Source of the DNA: Heliocybe sulcata | Taxonomy: Eukaryota; Basidiomycota; Agaricomycetes; Gloeophyllales; Gloeophyllaceae | Reading direction: 5' to 3' | NCBI GenBank assembly: GCA_004369045.1 | Contig: ML213508.1 | Coordinates: 773,748-837,747 of the forward strand | Length of the DNA: 64,000 nucleotides | In this document: in pieces, positions 11,784 through 22,743 of the stretch | Numbering within the stretch: the stretch's first letter is position 1 | Layout of the letters: each line of letters opens with the position of its first letter | The notes under the pieces: generated by a model | The model's input: only the letters and a program-made list of their open reading frames with translations | What the model was told of the DNA's origin: nothing | Databases searched by the model: none | Program-made: the position numbers and the translations under genes

Positions 11784-14234
11784 TCAAGCATTCAGGTCAA
11801 AGGAGTTTTGCTCTTCACCTTCGGGCACCGCCGCCGTAACAGTCGCCTTCTGCTTTCGTGCGCGCTTTGGAGAAGCGGTTTCTGTTGGGCTTGCCGAAGG
11901 GGTTGGTATCCCGGTTACGCTAGTCGCACTCTTCGTCGTAGGCGTCTTAGCTTGACGGACAGGGCTAGTGGAACCTCGTTTCTTCGCCTTGGGTGAAGCC
12001 GTATACTCTGTACTGGACTCGTCTTCGCTATGGTCTATAAGGTCGACATCGATGAACTCTGCGACCGAGTCCGCCTTCTCTTTAGCCTTGCCTTTGGCTC
12101 GAGGTGCCGCTGTCTTTTCTCGTGTACCCACCTTCCGACCAGCGCGCTTCCGTGGTGCGGCCGGTATAGCTGTATCCTCCGTATTGGACTCCTCGGTATC
12201 ACCAATAGGATCGATATCAATGACCTCTGCGCTAGAGTCCGCCTTCTTTTTAGCCTTGCCCTTGGCTCGAGGCGCGGCTGTCTCTTTCGGTGTCCCCACC
12301 TTCCGACCAGCGCGCTTCCGCGGTGCGGCCGGTATAGCTGTATCCTCCGTATTGGACTCCTCGGTATCACCAATAGGATCGATATCAATGACCTCTGCGC
12401 TAGAGTCCGCCTTCTTTTTAGCCTTGCCCTTGGCTCGAGGTGCCGCTGTCTTTTCTGGTGTCGCCACCTTCCGACCAGCGCGTTTCCGCGGTGTGGCCGG
12501 TAAAGCTGCACCCCCCTCTTCGGTATCACCTATAGCATCGACATCGATGACCTTTACAACCAAGCCCGCCTTTCCTTTGGCCTTGCCCTTGGCTCGAGGC
12601 GTGGCTGTCTCTTTCGGTGTGCCCACCTTCCGACCAGCGCGTTTCCGTGGGGTGACCGGTAAAGTTGTACCCTCCGTATTTGACTCCTCTTCGGCACCAC
12701 CTATAGCATCGATATCGATGACCTTTACGACCACGCCCGCCTTTCCTTTAGCCTTGCCCTTGGCTCGAGGTGCGGCTGTTTCTTTCGGTGTAGCCACCTT
12801 CCGAGCAGCGCGTTTCCGTGGTGTAACCGGTAGAGCTGCACCCTCCCTATTGGACTCCTCTTCGGTATCACCTATAGCATCGATAGCGATCACTCCTGCG
12901 ACTGAGTCCGCCTTTCCTTTAGCCTTGCTCTTGGTTCGAGGTGCAGCTGTCTTTTTCGGTGTCCCCACCTTCCGAGCAGCTCGTTTCCGCGGTGGAGAAG
13001 GCGCAGCTATCTTGTCCGCGTCTTCATCTTCATCCTCGTCATCAAAGGGAACGGATACGACAGCGTCGGTCCTACGCCTATAGCAGCCCTTTACGACGTC
13101 GCCCCAGAGCACGTAGGTCTTGCAAGAATTGCAGACTCCCCCTCTTGGGACGAGGACTTGCTCAACAGATTGAGAGAGAAAGTCTTTTCCTAGACAGTGC
13201 AGATGCGACATTGCAGTGCATGAGTCGTGGGGGCAGAGTGCGGTCTCCAAAGGGTCCTATGGGAAGAACGTTAGACAGACTCCATCTCACATGATGAAGT
13301 ACTTGCATGTGGTGGGTGTAGATGTTCATGGCATATCGAACATCGGATATCCGTGCTGGAGCTCGTAACCCTTGTATACTTGCTCAAGTGCACCGATGTG
13401 AATGGGGCTAGTACTCAGCCAAGTTAGTATAACACAGCGCGAGCGTGGCGCTGTCTGACTCACCATCAGTCACATCTATTGGTCCATATCTCCCTGGGTT
13501 CCCGATACTGGTCTTACCGTCGACGCCTTCTAACTCGGTGGTGGAGGTGAAGCCAGGTGGCAGGATCGCGTGATTAGTAATCTCTTGACCGGATGTCTCA
13601 GCCCATGCATCCGACGCATCTTGGGTGAAAATCTTAACGTGAAGAGGCCAGAGTCTAAACGGGTGTGAAGCTACCATCATCCGTGCGACCCTGATTGTTG
13701 TATAAATATCAACCGATGCAGAATGCATCAAGATACGTACAAGACTCTTCCCGCTAAGGTCTTGTAACGCCACGGTACCAGTTTCTTGCCGTCCTTGTTT
13801 TTGAGATGTCTGGACTTTTTTGGATGCCCCCATGCCCACTCAAATTGCAGAGCCGCCAATTTAGACGGGAAACCGTATACAATCATCTGTGTTACCCAAG
13901 GGCGGTACCGTACGGTCTTCCGTGCACCTGCGCAGATCTCTCCGTTATGCTGTCTATGTCGGGAAGCCGTGAGTCTGCGGAGGACGTCGTCCAGGGAAAG
14001 AACCAGACTCACCGTATCCGCTTGGGCGGGTCTGGTGTGCTACCGACGTAAGTCCTAGAGTACTCTATATGTAGCCGCCAATTTCACTCTCAACCTGAAC
14101 AAATGTGGAACTCACAGTCTGTGAGTTCTCACTGGAGGAATTCGGATTGACTTGAGCAAGTAGCACGCGTAGAATGGAGGAAAGGTGTGGTGGATTAGAG
14201 ACGATCTGGTGGTGGCGGCTCTGCCAGGGCCCAT
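11784..14234 (-). CDS. SLX1: Structure-specific endonuclease subunit SLX1 (GIY-YIG) with long repetitive tail
   Basis: SLX1 is the catalytic partner of SLX4 and cuts branched DNA such as Holliday junctions and 5' flaps in the nucleus. Exon 1 (14116-14234) has FYACYLLKS, the GIY half. Exon 2 (14013-14054) gives [13 protein letters not shown], the YIG half. Exon 3 (13741-13974) has RQHNGE, then [15 protein letters not shown] and [11 protein letters not shown]. Exon 4 (13464-13690) has [15 protein letters not shown]. The zinc-binding RING-like part is split between exon 5 ([12 protein letters not shown]) and the last exon (from 13256: [29 protein letters not shown]). The intron after PPH fits only if its donor is GC (13306), since GT options break frame. 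The tail of about 400 residues holds tandem 56-codon repeats, unusually long for SLX1. Confidence 0.93.
12050..13010 (-). repeat. Six tandem ~168-base coding repeats in the SLX1 tail
   Basis: The motif CCTTCCGACC recurs at 12131, 12299 and 12467 on the + strand, a spacing of exactly 168 bases or 56 codons. More diverged units follow to about 13000. Each unit encodes a basic patch ([12 protein letters not shown] or [10 protein letters not shown]), then Thr/Ala/Pro-Lys-rich sequence ([13 protein letters not shown]), then a hydrophobic-acidic motif such as [15 protein letters not shown]. The two units around 12131-12466 are nearly identical, which indicates recent expansion or gene conversion. 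The period keeps frame, so unit number can change without breaking the protein. Confidence 0.9.
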
Positions 14235-14475
14235 GGTGCTGAGCAAACCAAACCCAACCAAAGTAATTGTCAAGAATATTCCCTCTCCTCACGTTGTACG
14301 CTCGTCGCTGGCTGGTAATTGGGAACGCGTTTAGGGGCGCTACCATTTCTGGAGACCCCTCCTTCTCCTTGCTCGATTATATTGAGGAGACGTCCCTTGC
14401 AAATCTTCGGTGTCACGGACGCAGAAACGCACGAAAAGCACTTAACACTACTACAGCCCGCAAGCAGATAATCAG

Positions 14476-15738
14476 ATGCTCAGAAAGAGCGCTTTTGCGA
14501 CAATTAATGATTTGCCGGCTGAAATCCTGCACGAAGTGCTCGGTGAAGTTCTCGGACAGTATTTTCACAAGCTGTTGACAGCAGAAGAAGGAGGGGAACT
14601 TTGGGATGGGCTCGCCAGTGCTTCTCTGGTGAATAGGAGATGGCGCGACATTGTCGTATTGCTTTTATCAGAGGTGCTTGACTGCCCGAGCGACGACCTG
14701 TGAGTCTCCGACTTTCTAATTTGCGTTCGTCACAATTGGATTGGCTCCCTGCAGGCCTATAAAGCATGCAAGGGAGAACATACATGCCGTATCTGGATAT
14801 CTTCGCACAATACGAAGCCTACCCGTCGATGAGCTAGTATACGAGGAGCTCGATGACTGCTTCAAGAAGCAGAAGTTCCTCGATGTCTATTCCGCAACAA
14901 TGTATGCGCAGACGATAATGCAGCATTTTACGGAGTATCCGGCTGTGAATCCGCGGGACATCGATCCCGGGATGTTATTGACCACGCACTCGGAGGTGGT
15001 GATGACCGTCCGCAGTGCATGCAGCTCTATGAGATTTCTTCGCAGGGGAGTCATGACGCGCCATGTCGAGAATATGCTAGAGAAGAACTGTAGGATCGCA
15101 TCTTTTGGTAGGCAGAATCACACAAATGTGGTCTTTCATTAATCATCGGTTTCCGCACAGCCATGGTGTTTTTGCAAGCGATCATACATCTGCTTGTAAC
15201 GATACAAGAGCATAAACTAGTGATCCAAGACCTCAAGGTCGAGATGCAGATCGACCAACAGGAGCTTGAGGCTATGTTTGAGAACCAGAAAATTCCCTTG
15301 CCGGGCGAACTTTTGGTAATCTTAATACTTCCCAGTTGGGTGCCTTCCCTAATCTCTATGTTCCAGAAAGTATACCAGAAATTCGATTGGTTGCTAAACG
15401 GCCTCGAAACAGGATTACTCGATGAAGGCCGCGCACCATCCGGCTGTCTCAATTTCATCTGCCGCACTCACCCGCGGACTCTTCCTCCTACTGACGAAGA
15501 ATTCATGCAAGCGATCAAGGTTCGCTTCAGATGCTGATACTCCTCTATGTATGTTTACGGGCTCTAGATATCTCGGATGGGTCCGCCCGCACTCCGTTTC
15601 GCGGTGGAGAAGACCGCAAATTCGATGCATGGAGATCTCCGCCGTCGTCTGCGACGGCTCGTGGCCAAGATGGATTGTGGAGAGCCAGTAAACGATTCAG
15701 ACTCGGTATTATCCGCATCCGCATCCTCTGAGTCTTGA
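14476..15738 (+). CDS. F-box-like protein, paralogue of the gene at 23996
   Basis: An F-box-like N-terminus (INDLPAEILHEVLGEVLGQ, about residues 10-28) suggests a substrate receptor for an SCF ubiquitin ligase. The rest is helical with no LRRs or other named domain. Exons: 14476-14699, 14755-15107, 15161-about 15315, then KVYQKFDW to the AAG before GTTCGC (about 15519), and 15568-15738. The last exon, opening ISRMGPPAL and ending SASASSES, is in a different frame from the previous one, which is why it is easy to miss. Support comes from the paralogue at 23996-25205, which has the same exon plan, the same acidic Ser-rich end and PPEILYEILCDILADFFH at the same place. The intron at about 15315-15366 is inferred from that paralogue. 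Confidence 0.68.
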
Positions 15739-15955
15739 CCGATATAAAATATTCCATCGCTTTTCACCTGACCGCTTTTTGGTCGCGCGCTTCAGACTTA
15801 GTGGCCGGTATCTCAGTATGCAAAAGACGCATGGATCAATGCCGGAAATGAGAACTGCATTCTATTTCCCGTCGTGAACAGGGACCTTTCTCGTTTATAG
15901 TAGTCCTCCACTGCTACTGCGTAACCTGTGATCTCTAGCGCGCACTCGCCAAAGG

Positions 15956-17584
15956 CTACATACCGTCAAACCACATATCCCAGTGATTCCGAGGGCTCCG
16001 AAATACGTCGCCCGCCCATTTAGCCCGCCGAGCTACCCCGTCCCAAGTCACCTCTGCTTCGGTGAACCTCTTTCGAATTTCTGCCACATCCTGCTCCACG
16101 ACGTTAACACAATCATCGATGGTGACCGTTATATTTTTGTGTGCGTCTCCGCAAGATCCGTGGGGTTCTAAGAGGAGGTGCATGAATGTCCCCGGGCGTA
16201 GCTCGTTGTTCTTGGAAAACTGGGGTCGAAACCAGAGCTCGCGCAATTCGAGTCGCTCGAGTGCCGGGAAAAGAGGATCCCAGATCAAGTGCATATCCTG
16301 TGTCAGGTCGGGGACGCAGAGGCCACTGGATAGCAGACTAAGAAACCCTTTCGTCACTTCAATGCTTTTGACCGATGGCATGGCTCGAAACACATTCCCC
16401 CATGCTTCTGGAGTCTCGCAGCCAGCAACCGAGGTATTGCTCAAAGTTAGGTGCTCGATGGAGGAGGTGGCAGGTATCAAGTGTGCAAGCAGTTCCATCG
16501 GTATCATTGACTCGCAGTCTGTATCGGTCCTCTTGACGTAGAAGTGCCGAAACAAAAGTTTGATGCCTCTGGACTGCTTCTCTGGGGTAGTGCCATTGGA
16601 TTCCGGTGTTAGCATGCAATACGTGTCTCCGCGTTCGGGACTATGGAGTGTCCACCCGCGAAGCGGAGTCCGACGATCCATCTGGCGGACGACTTCAGAG
16701 ACATGCGGTATCGTCGTCCTAAGGTGATCCGAGTCCACTGTGATGGAGAGGTATTGTAGCACGGGAAACTCCAGCATGGAAAGCAAAGTCCCGTCCGCTC
16801 TCTTCATCTCACAGAACTCAAGGGAGGTAAGAGCCCGGAGGGTGATCGGCGGCTGGATAGTTTGGGGGAAGTCGCGCATCTCGACCCAGAGTGTGAGCGA
16901 CTCTAGTACCGGTGTCTGCCTCAAGACATCCAGCATCTGCTTTACATTTAGAGCGATCGCCCAATGGACATTGTAGTGAAGCTTCAGCGATGTGAGGAAG
17001 GGAAGGGATGTAAATGCTGAGATCTCTTCAAGGTGGAATCCTCCGAGCTCCAAGAAGCGCAGCTTTTCAGATGCAAATCTATTCAGGTCATCAGACCCAT
17101 TGTGCGTGGCCTTGAATATCAAGAGTTCCTGCAACTGAGAAGTCGGTGCATATTCTGTCCGTGACATTTGAAATTTCTGCCAGACCCAGCTCGAAATGCT
17201 GTATATCTGCAATGACTGTATCCTGTGCGAGTTCTGCATGATCGTATCCAGCTCGGTGTAAGCATCCCACACTTCTAGCGTGCCAACAATGGTGAGAGGC
17301 TGGATACGGGACCGCTCGAGGGAGAGCCTGAGCGATTCGATGCCGTAGATGGCAATGACACTCCAGAGCCGGGTGTCCTGAAGAAGTGCCTCATACCAGC
17401 GCTTGCAGACGAGCAGCATGAATCGCCATTTCCCAGGGGTCAAGAGATGGAGCCCTTCTGTTCCCCAGTCATAGAGGAAGTAAACAGCAATCTCGCAGAT
17501 GAGCTCTGCGGGTAGAGTAGCGGCCAATCCTGACCTGTAAGGATGACGAATGGCAGTCTTTGTGGGAGATCGCTTGAGCTCCAT
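15956..17584 (-). CDS. F-box/LRR-like protein, 542 aa, single exon
   Basis: This uninterrupted frame encodes an F-box near residues 20-65 (LPAELICEIAVYFLYDW, then FMLLVCKRWYEALLQDTRLW), the common basidiomycete form. The remainder contains irregular leucine-rich segments such as LRFLELGGFHLEEI, LPFLTSLKLHY, TPVLESLTLW and IEHLTLSNTSVAG, typical of the many fungal F-box proteins that select targets for SCF ubiquitin ligases. No introns are needed. The stop is at 15956-15958 and the ATG at 17582-17584. It is convergent with the F-box-like gene that ends at 15738, but the two are not similar enough to be recent copies. Confidence 0.88.
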   Translation of the reverse strand: MELKRSPTKTAIRHPYRSGLAATLPAELICEIAVYFLYDWGTEGLHLLTPGKWRFMLLVCKRWYEALLQDTRLWSVIAIYGIESLRLSLERSRIQPLTIVGTLEVWDAYTELDTIMQNSHRIQSLQIYSISSWVWQKFQMSRTEYAPTSQLQELLIFKATHNGSDDLNRFASEKLRFLELGGFHLEEISAFTSLPFLTSLKLHYNVHWAIALNVKQMLDVLRQTPVLESLTLWVEMRDFPQTIQPPITLRALTSLEFCEMKRADGTLLSMLEFPVLQYLSITVDSDHLRTTIPHVSEVVRQMDRRTPLRGWTLHSPERGDTYCMLTPESNGTTPEKQSRGIKLLFRHFYVKRTDTDCESMIPMELLAHLIPATSSIEHLTLSNTSVAGCETPEAWGNVFRAMPSVKSIEVTKGFLSLLSSGLCVPDLTQDMHLIWDPLFPALERLELRELWFRPQFSKNNELRPGTFMHLLLEPHGSCGDAHKNITVTIDDCVNVVEQDVAEIRKRFTEAEVTWDGVARRAKWAGDVFRSPRNHWDMWFDGM

Positions 17585-18272
17585 CTAGGATGCCGGCTGT
17601 TGGACGAGACGTGGCCAGTGAGACAAGACTTGGACTTCCAACTTGAATAGGGCCGTTCAGTTGGAGCAAATACGAGGAGACTGATGGCAGCTTGGGTGTG
17701 CAATTCGGTGTGTGCTAGATCAATGTAAATGAGTGCTCGATACGGCGTTATTGATGCGAGCGTACAGCTACATACGTCTTGCAGAGTACCAGATCAGAGA
17801 AAGAAGTGTAGGACACGCGTTCTTGAATGAGGTACTCTCGATATCATAAGGATACTGGCCGATTGCTCAGGCGATGGACGTTCTCCACTGAACCGGGTTA
17901 TAGCGCGGTCCGCCTGGGAGGTCGAGAGGTGGATCTCATCCTGCCTGCCTGCCTGCCTCCTCGCCTATCTACCCATCGATGCTGCCCTTCGCACTGCTCA
18001 CATCTCCGCCACGTTTGACGACTGCTTGTTTTGCCGTCTGGATCTGACTAGTGACTGAGCTTGTTCTCTCTTTTACTTGCCCACTACTATCGCATCCTTC
18101 CACTACTCATGAAGTACCCAATAATTCATTTGGAGAGGGGAAGAAAGTACGTGATCTCAGAAAAGAGGCGCCGGCCCGGGTTACCGGTATGTTGTACCTG
18201 CGCTTAGCAACACAGATTGTCTGCAGGCAACGCCCACCAATCTTCAATCGTTCTTACCTGCACTTAAAAGCT

Positions 18273-19592
18273 ATGAGTACTCAACGCGAAATCGTCATCA
18301 TTGGCGGCGGCATCATCGGCTGCTCAACCGCTTACTACCTTTCACATCACCCATCCTACTCGCCGGCGACGACCAGGATCACGCTCCTAGAAGCATCCGT
18401 GAAGGGTGCAGCGCAGGGAGCTTCAGGCAAGGCAGGAGGTCTAGTCGCGAAATGGGCATATCCTAGAGATCTAGTGGACGTCTCGTTCGAGGAGCATCAG
18501 CGACTGGCGGAGACGTACGGCGGCACCGAGAGATGGGGCTGGAGATACACGGGTTGTGGGTCATGGGAAGGTCGGGGAGAGATGCTCGGCGAGGCCGATG
18601 AAACAGGTTCTGGTGTTGGAAAGGGCGGCGAGCGGAGGAATCTGGAGAAGACCCTGGGCCTGGACGGTGGCAGCAAGAATAGTGAGTCGAGTCGCAGAGC
18701 CAAGGGTCTTCCAGATGACTTGACATGGGTAAAGGAGGGCCTGACATCCTCCTACACACCTATGGCCCCCGCTGGTGATACTGCGCAGGTCCACCCCTAC
18801 CTCTTTACCACGTCAATGCTCGAGCTTGCCAAGGAGAAGGGCGTTCAGTTCGTCGCCGGGAAAGCTACTGCAATCGATTACGAAGGCGGGCAAGTCAATT
18901 CAGTAACATACAAGGGAGTAACAGGCGACAAGAAGACACGTACCGTTCCAGCGACCCACATCGTTGTTACGGCCGGGGCTTGGTCCCCGTATATCCTCCC
19001 CGCCCTTCCCATCTCCGCTACTCGCGCACACAGCGTTACGGTCATCACACGCCCAGAGAATGAGATTGCGCCATATGTACTGTTCAGCGAGATCGTCATG
19101 CCCTCTAATGGCCTCAAAGGCCGTCCCGAGATTGTGTCCCCGGAGATCTACCCACGCCCGCTGCCGACCAAGGAGATATACATATGCGGGCCAGGAGATT
19201 CGCTGAAGCTGCCGGAGACGGTAGACGAGGTCGCAGTCGACCAGGAGGCTTGCGAGGCGATCTACAAACAGGTTGCGAGCATCTCCTCGGAGGTGCGTGC
19301 GGGTAGGGTGGAGAGGAGGCAAGCGTGCTATTTGCCGGTGGTGAGGGGAGGCGGAGGACCGATTGTAGGAGAGGTCAAGAGCGTGAAAGGACTTGTTCTC
19401 GGTGTTGGGCATACTTGCTGGGTGAGTTTTTGGAATACATGTGGGAAACTGAGGGTGGCCATTGACGACTTTGAATAGGGTATCTGCAATGCTCCCGGTA
19501 CTGGCAAGGCGCTGTCCGAGCTGGTAATGGACGGCAAGATAACATGCGCCGATCTGAGGAGACTTGACCCGAGCAGATTCTTCAAATTATAA
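18273..19592 (+). CDS. FAD-dependent oxidoreductase of the D-amino-acid-oxidase/TDA3-like group
   Basis: The protein opens with a classic Rossmann FAD-binding motif, IVIIGGGIIGCSTAYYLS (GxGxxG, about residues 6-23), followed by acidic TLLEAS and the GASGKAGGLVAKWAYP segment seen in the DAO superfamily. The C-terminal end GHTCW-GICNAPGTGKALSEL is the second conserved FAD-contact region of the fungal TDA3-like group. Exon 1 ends at 19421 (CTGG|GTGAGT) and exon 2 is 19479-19592, stop TAA 19590-19592. I chose the ATG at 18273 because the fold begins directly after it. The same frame is open further up, with an ATG at 18189 that would add a 28-residue basic leader, possibly a targeting peptide. 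Substrate unknown. TDA3 assignment is by resemblance only. Confidence 0.85.
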
Positions 19593-19718
19593 GAATCAAC
19601 GAAAATATATATCGTAACTGACTGTATCCCGACTCTACAGAACTCTCCTATATCAACTAGAAAGCGGATGTACTCACTGTATTTGTAACGAAATCCTCTA
19701 GCTTGAATGCAGAACCCT

Positions 19719-20683
19719 TCACACTATACAGACGGCTTTACCTGATCCTTCCAACAGTAATTTTGCGCCCCTCATGAAATGCCGCCTTCGGGACGACGGC
19801 GTAGACTGATACTTCCACAGGCTAATTGCGTTCCTGAGATGTAAGGAAAGATATGCATCATGGTACACCTTGATATGGTCAATATAGTCTAGGCATTCGC
19901 CTATCTCGGAGCCGCCGTCTTCGTCATCTTCGTATACATCCTCGTAGTGAATTCCAGGAACCACAGCTTTGAAGGAGAGCGCGATGGGTCCAAACGCGCC
20001 GTTCGCGTGGTACTGCAGCAGCCAGTCCCAGAATGCACGGAGAGCTTTTGGGCTCCAGAGTATGCAGGTTTCGAGTCCGCCCGATTCTTCTGAGGCGACA
20101 TTGCGGACTCCTAGCTGCATTACATTCTCAATATCGCACATCCGTGCCGGTGTGGCATCGGGGAAGTAAAGGCGTCCTCTGACCGGTATGACCCACGCAC
20201 ATCGAGTGAGTGCATTCGAGCCGAAGAACTTTGACATGTCGGTTTCCGGGTCTAGCGGGACGGGGCTTCGTTGCGAGTAGGCCAGCAGTTTATGGGCTTC
20301 CAAGACCTGAAGTTGTTGAGGACCATGAGGTAGCTGGCTACGATAGTGAGGCTAAAAATGAATGTGTTAGCTCCAGCTATCCGTTGGCAGAGCCGGAGGG
20401 CATGTGCGACCTGTGGTATCATCCTGAACAGCGAGGGTTCAGGAATCTCGATTTTCCGCGTCTTCCGGGGTGCAAGTCTCTGCCTTGGCTCCTCTATACC
20501 GAATTGACGACAAGACCGAAAGACATATTCGATATCAGTCGACTGGAATTCCTCAAGACTATACAAAGGCGGCAATTCCTCCTGAGCGATTTCGAAGAGG
20601 AAGTCATCATAAGCTACATCCGCTATATAGAGCCTTGCGTTGTTATAATGCAAAGTGGTATACAGCAAACTATCCACGTACAA
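19719..20683 (-). CDS. Hypothetical protein, probably two exons or more
   Basis: I do not recognise this protein. The 3' exon (19719 to about 20303) encodes about 195 residues with an acidic loop (YEDDEDGGSEIGE) and ordinary composition, ending GSGKAVCIV. An upstream frame on the same strand (to 20683) gives YIADVAYDDFLFEIAQEEL and RKTRKIEIPEPSLFRMIPQ. These join cleanly if an intron runs from CCACAG|GTCGCA to ACTTCAG|GTCTTGGAAG, giving IPQ-VLEAHK. A + strand frame of 216 codons covers 20210-20860, so the direction of the upstream part is less certain than that of the 3' exon. The start codon is not fixed. Confidence 0.45.
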
Positions 20684-21074
20684 GGTTGTTTTACGATTGA
20701 AGACCAGTTATCCACACCTGTCGCGCCCCGGACGAGGATCCTGCCAATATCCAGTACACTTTGGCTGGCCAGACTTGATTCCAGGAAGGCATCCGACCGG
20801 AGTCGGTGCACTTCGATGGTGTATGCAGACTGCATAATCCAGATCAGCTATACAGTGTAGTCCGGTATCCCAAGAAATGCAAAACAGGAATATGGCAGTA
20901 GACAACAAAGGAAGAGGCATTTGTCGTGACATAACGCGTCTCTGAGGTGATTCCGTCACACATCAGTGCCACGTGATGGGACGCGTTCAATCTTATGGGC
21001 TTGCGTGCTGGCCAAGGGGCGGACAGAAAGAAAGTTTAAGACCCTATGTATAAAGTTCCGTTAAGGGTCGTCGA

Positions 21075-21097
21075 GGCCCCCTCCCCCCCCTCCCCTG
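21075..21097 (+). repeat. C-rich homopolymer tract
   Basis: A run of 23 bases consisting almost only of C (GGCCCC then C runs broken by T) follows GGGTCGTCGA. A second tract of the same type, at 21807-21825, follows AAGGACCTCGGA. Confidence 0.7.
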
Positions 21098-21806
21098 GGA
21101 CTTTATTACCGGATTTGGTGATTCTCCCATCATTACATATCCCTAAATGGCGAAACTATACCCCCAAGTATGTCGCAGAGAGCTGGAGAGTTCACGCACG
21201 GAAGGCTTGATGAAGACAACATATGATAACATTGATGTTGCGCCGCCTGACTAGAGGCATGTTGAGGTGATATCGCGATTTAGATACATATTCTGGTGAA
21301 TTTTAAAGGGTTCGTCGAGCACGAAGCTTAAGACGCGGTCGGCGAAGTCGCCACACCCATATGGCTCCCTTCAAATGTGCGCAGGCTTACTAGAGCCTGA
21401 AATAGAAAGCTTGATTACAAGAGAGGAGATTCAACTTGCCATGCATTGCAGCTCGTCAACTAATCCGGCACAGTACTGTAGGATGCCAGTCCGGATCGTA
21501 GAATTCACCTCTTGCGGGTAAAACACCTGGTTTACCTGAACCTTCGAGTCTTCGAGGTCAATGAAGTATACATGTTCAGATATGCTACAAGACCATGTGA
21601 CATACCCCATTACCCTCTCGTTCGAAATCGGCAAATCAAAGCCACCCGCTCTGTCGGTGCCGGCTTAATTGAACAAATACTCACTTTGTCACTGTCTTAC
21701 GACATTTCCTAGCGTACGGCCACTTCAAATCACCCGCATCTTCACTGGGAGACGTTACAAAGGCTTCCAAGTAATCAAAAATAAATCTCACTTAAGGACC
21801 TCGGAG

Positions 21807-21825
21807 GCCCCCCCCCCCTCCCCCA
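21807..21825 (+). repeat. C-rich homopolymer tract, second copy
   Basis: GG followed by a run of about 11 C, a T and five more C. The preceding AAGGACCTCGGAGG resembles the lead-in of the tract at 21075. The pair is about 730 bases apart. Confidence 0.7.
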
Positions 21826-22346
21826 CATGGGGTCTCGGCATCTTCCGGTGTCCGCCCCTTGGTGCTGGCCTTTGAGACTCTTCCAATAACTTTATCTACC
21901 ATGGCACGCCTGTGAAAGATGTATGGATGATGAGGATGTAAATTATAATTTTCCAGGAGTACGTATTCCTGCTTCGGAAGGCTAATTTATCACTTCGTAT
22001 GCCTCTGGTGCATTGAGGACGTTACATTCGAAACGCAATTTGATCCTCAGGAGCCAAAGAGCGTCTATATCTGAGGCTCTTGTCGGTGTTTCAGATGTCG
22101 CGACTACACCATCTGTAATCAGTCGCTGAGCTGATGCCTTCGGTCGCATTCCCGAGCCGGCAGATATCATGCAGCGGTTGGAAAGAGCTGGGCCTACTTG
22201 TGCTCCCAAAAAAATCAGTGGCGCGGCTTAATGGCGTCTTGGAAAATACGGGCACTCTCGAGGTCCGTCCCATGACTGAGGAGACCAAGCATATAAGGTG
22301 AGCACGTAAGCAGCGGAAAATCCTCGTCGACGGCACCTCGCACATC

Positions 22347-22743
22347 ATGCATTCAATTGCATCCCTCGTCGCATGCATCCTTGTTCTCGCCACTGCAGTG
22401 AAGACCCAGACATGCGCGGTTTGCCCTTCGACAGTCGTCGACAATGGCGCCACGTATTATTTTGCGTACGACGCGAACCAAGGCGACGGCGTAATATTTT
22501 GCGAGTGAGTCTCTGGTCTTATACAGTCTGCTGGCTCGCTTGCTGAGACCACTAACAAAGCTACATTCCCGATCCCGATGGACCTGTCTTCCTTGATAGG
22601 ATCTGTTACTATAATGTGAGCTTTCGAGGCACAAAGAGTGATCGTAGTAGGCTCATAGAAGTCGTCCATTACAGAGCGATGGGTCTGTTGCATCGCCCAG
22701 CCCATCCTATTGTCCCGCCACGACGACTACTGATTCTTGCTAA
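22347..22743 (+). CDS. Six-cysteine small secreted protein, copy 1 (93 aa)
   Basis: Three exons (22347-22504, 22561-22615, 22675-22743) with in-phase GT-AG introns encode a 93-residue protein. It has a signal peptide (MHSIASLVACILVLATAVKT) and a short mature part holding exactly six Cys: CAVCP at the start, FCDY in the middle, CYYN at the second exon end, then YCPA and a final C. The same layout and the same two intron positions recur in genes at 50669, 52757 and 54651, and in decayed copies at 42913 and 48567. This is the only one on the + strand and lies 20 kb from the rest. Not a hydrophobin: the eight-Cys CC pattern is absent. Function unknown; likely secreted and disulfide-stabilised. 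Confidence 0.8.

Larger units (their letters stand above)
20684..22346. other. Intergenic stretch, no gene seen
   Basis: Frames here are under about 85 codons and carry no motif. The stretch holds two C-rich tracts, listed separately. Nothing else could be supported. Confidence 0.5.

Noticed and set aside
11968-13083. 371-codon + strand frame with repeats
   Set aside because: Shadow of the SLX1 repeats. The minus frame carries the zinc domain and joins upstream exons, so it is the real one.
20210-20860. 216-codon + strand frame
   Set aside because: It overlaps the minus strand hypothetical gene, which has an acidic loop and a clean exon join; the + frame shows no motif. Direction remains somewhat open.
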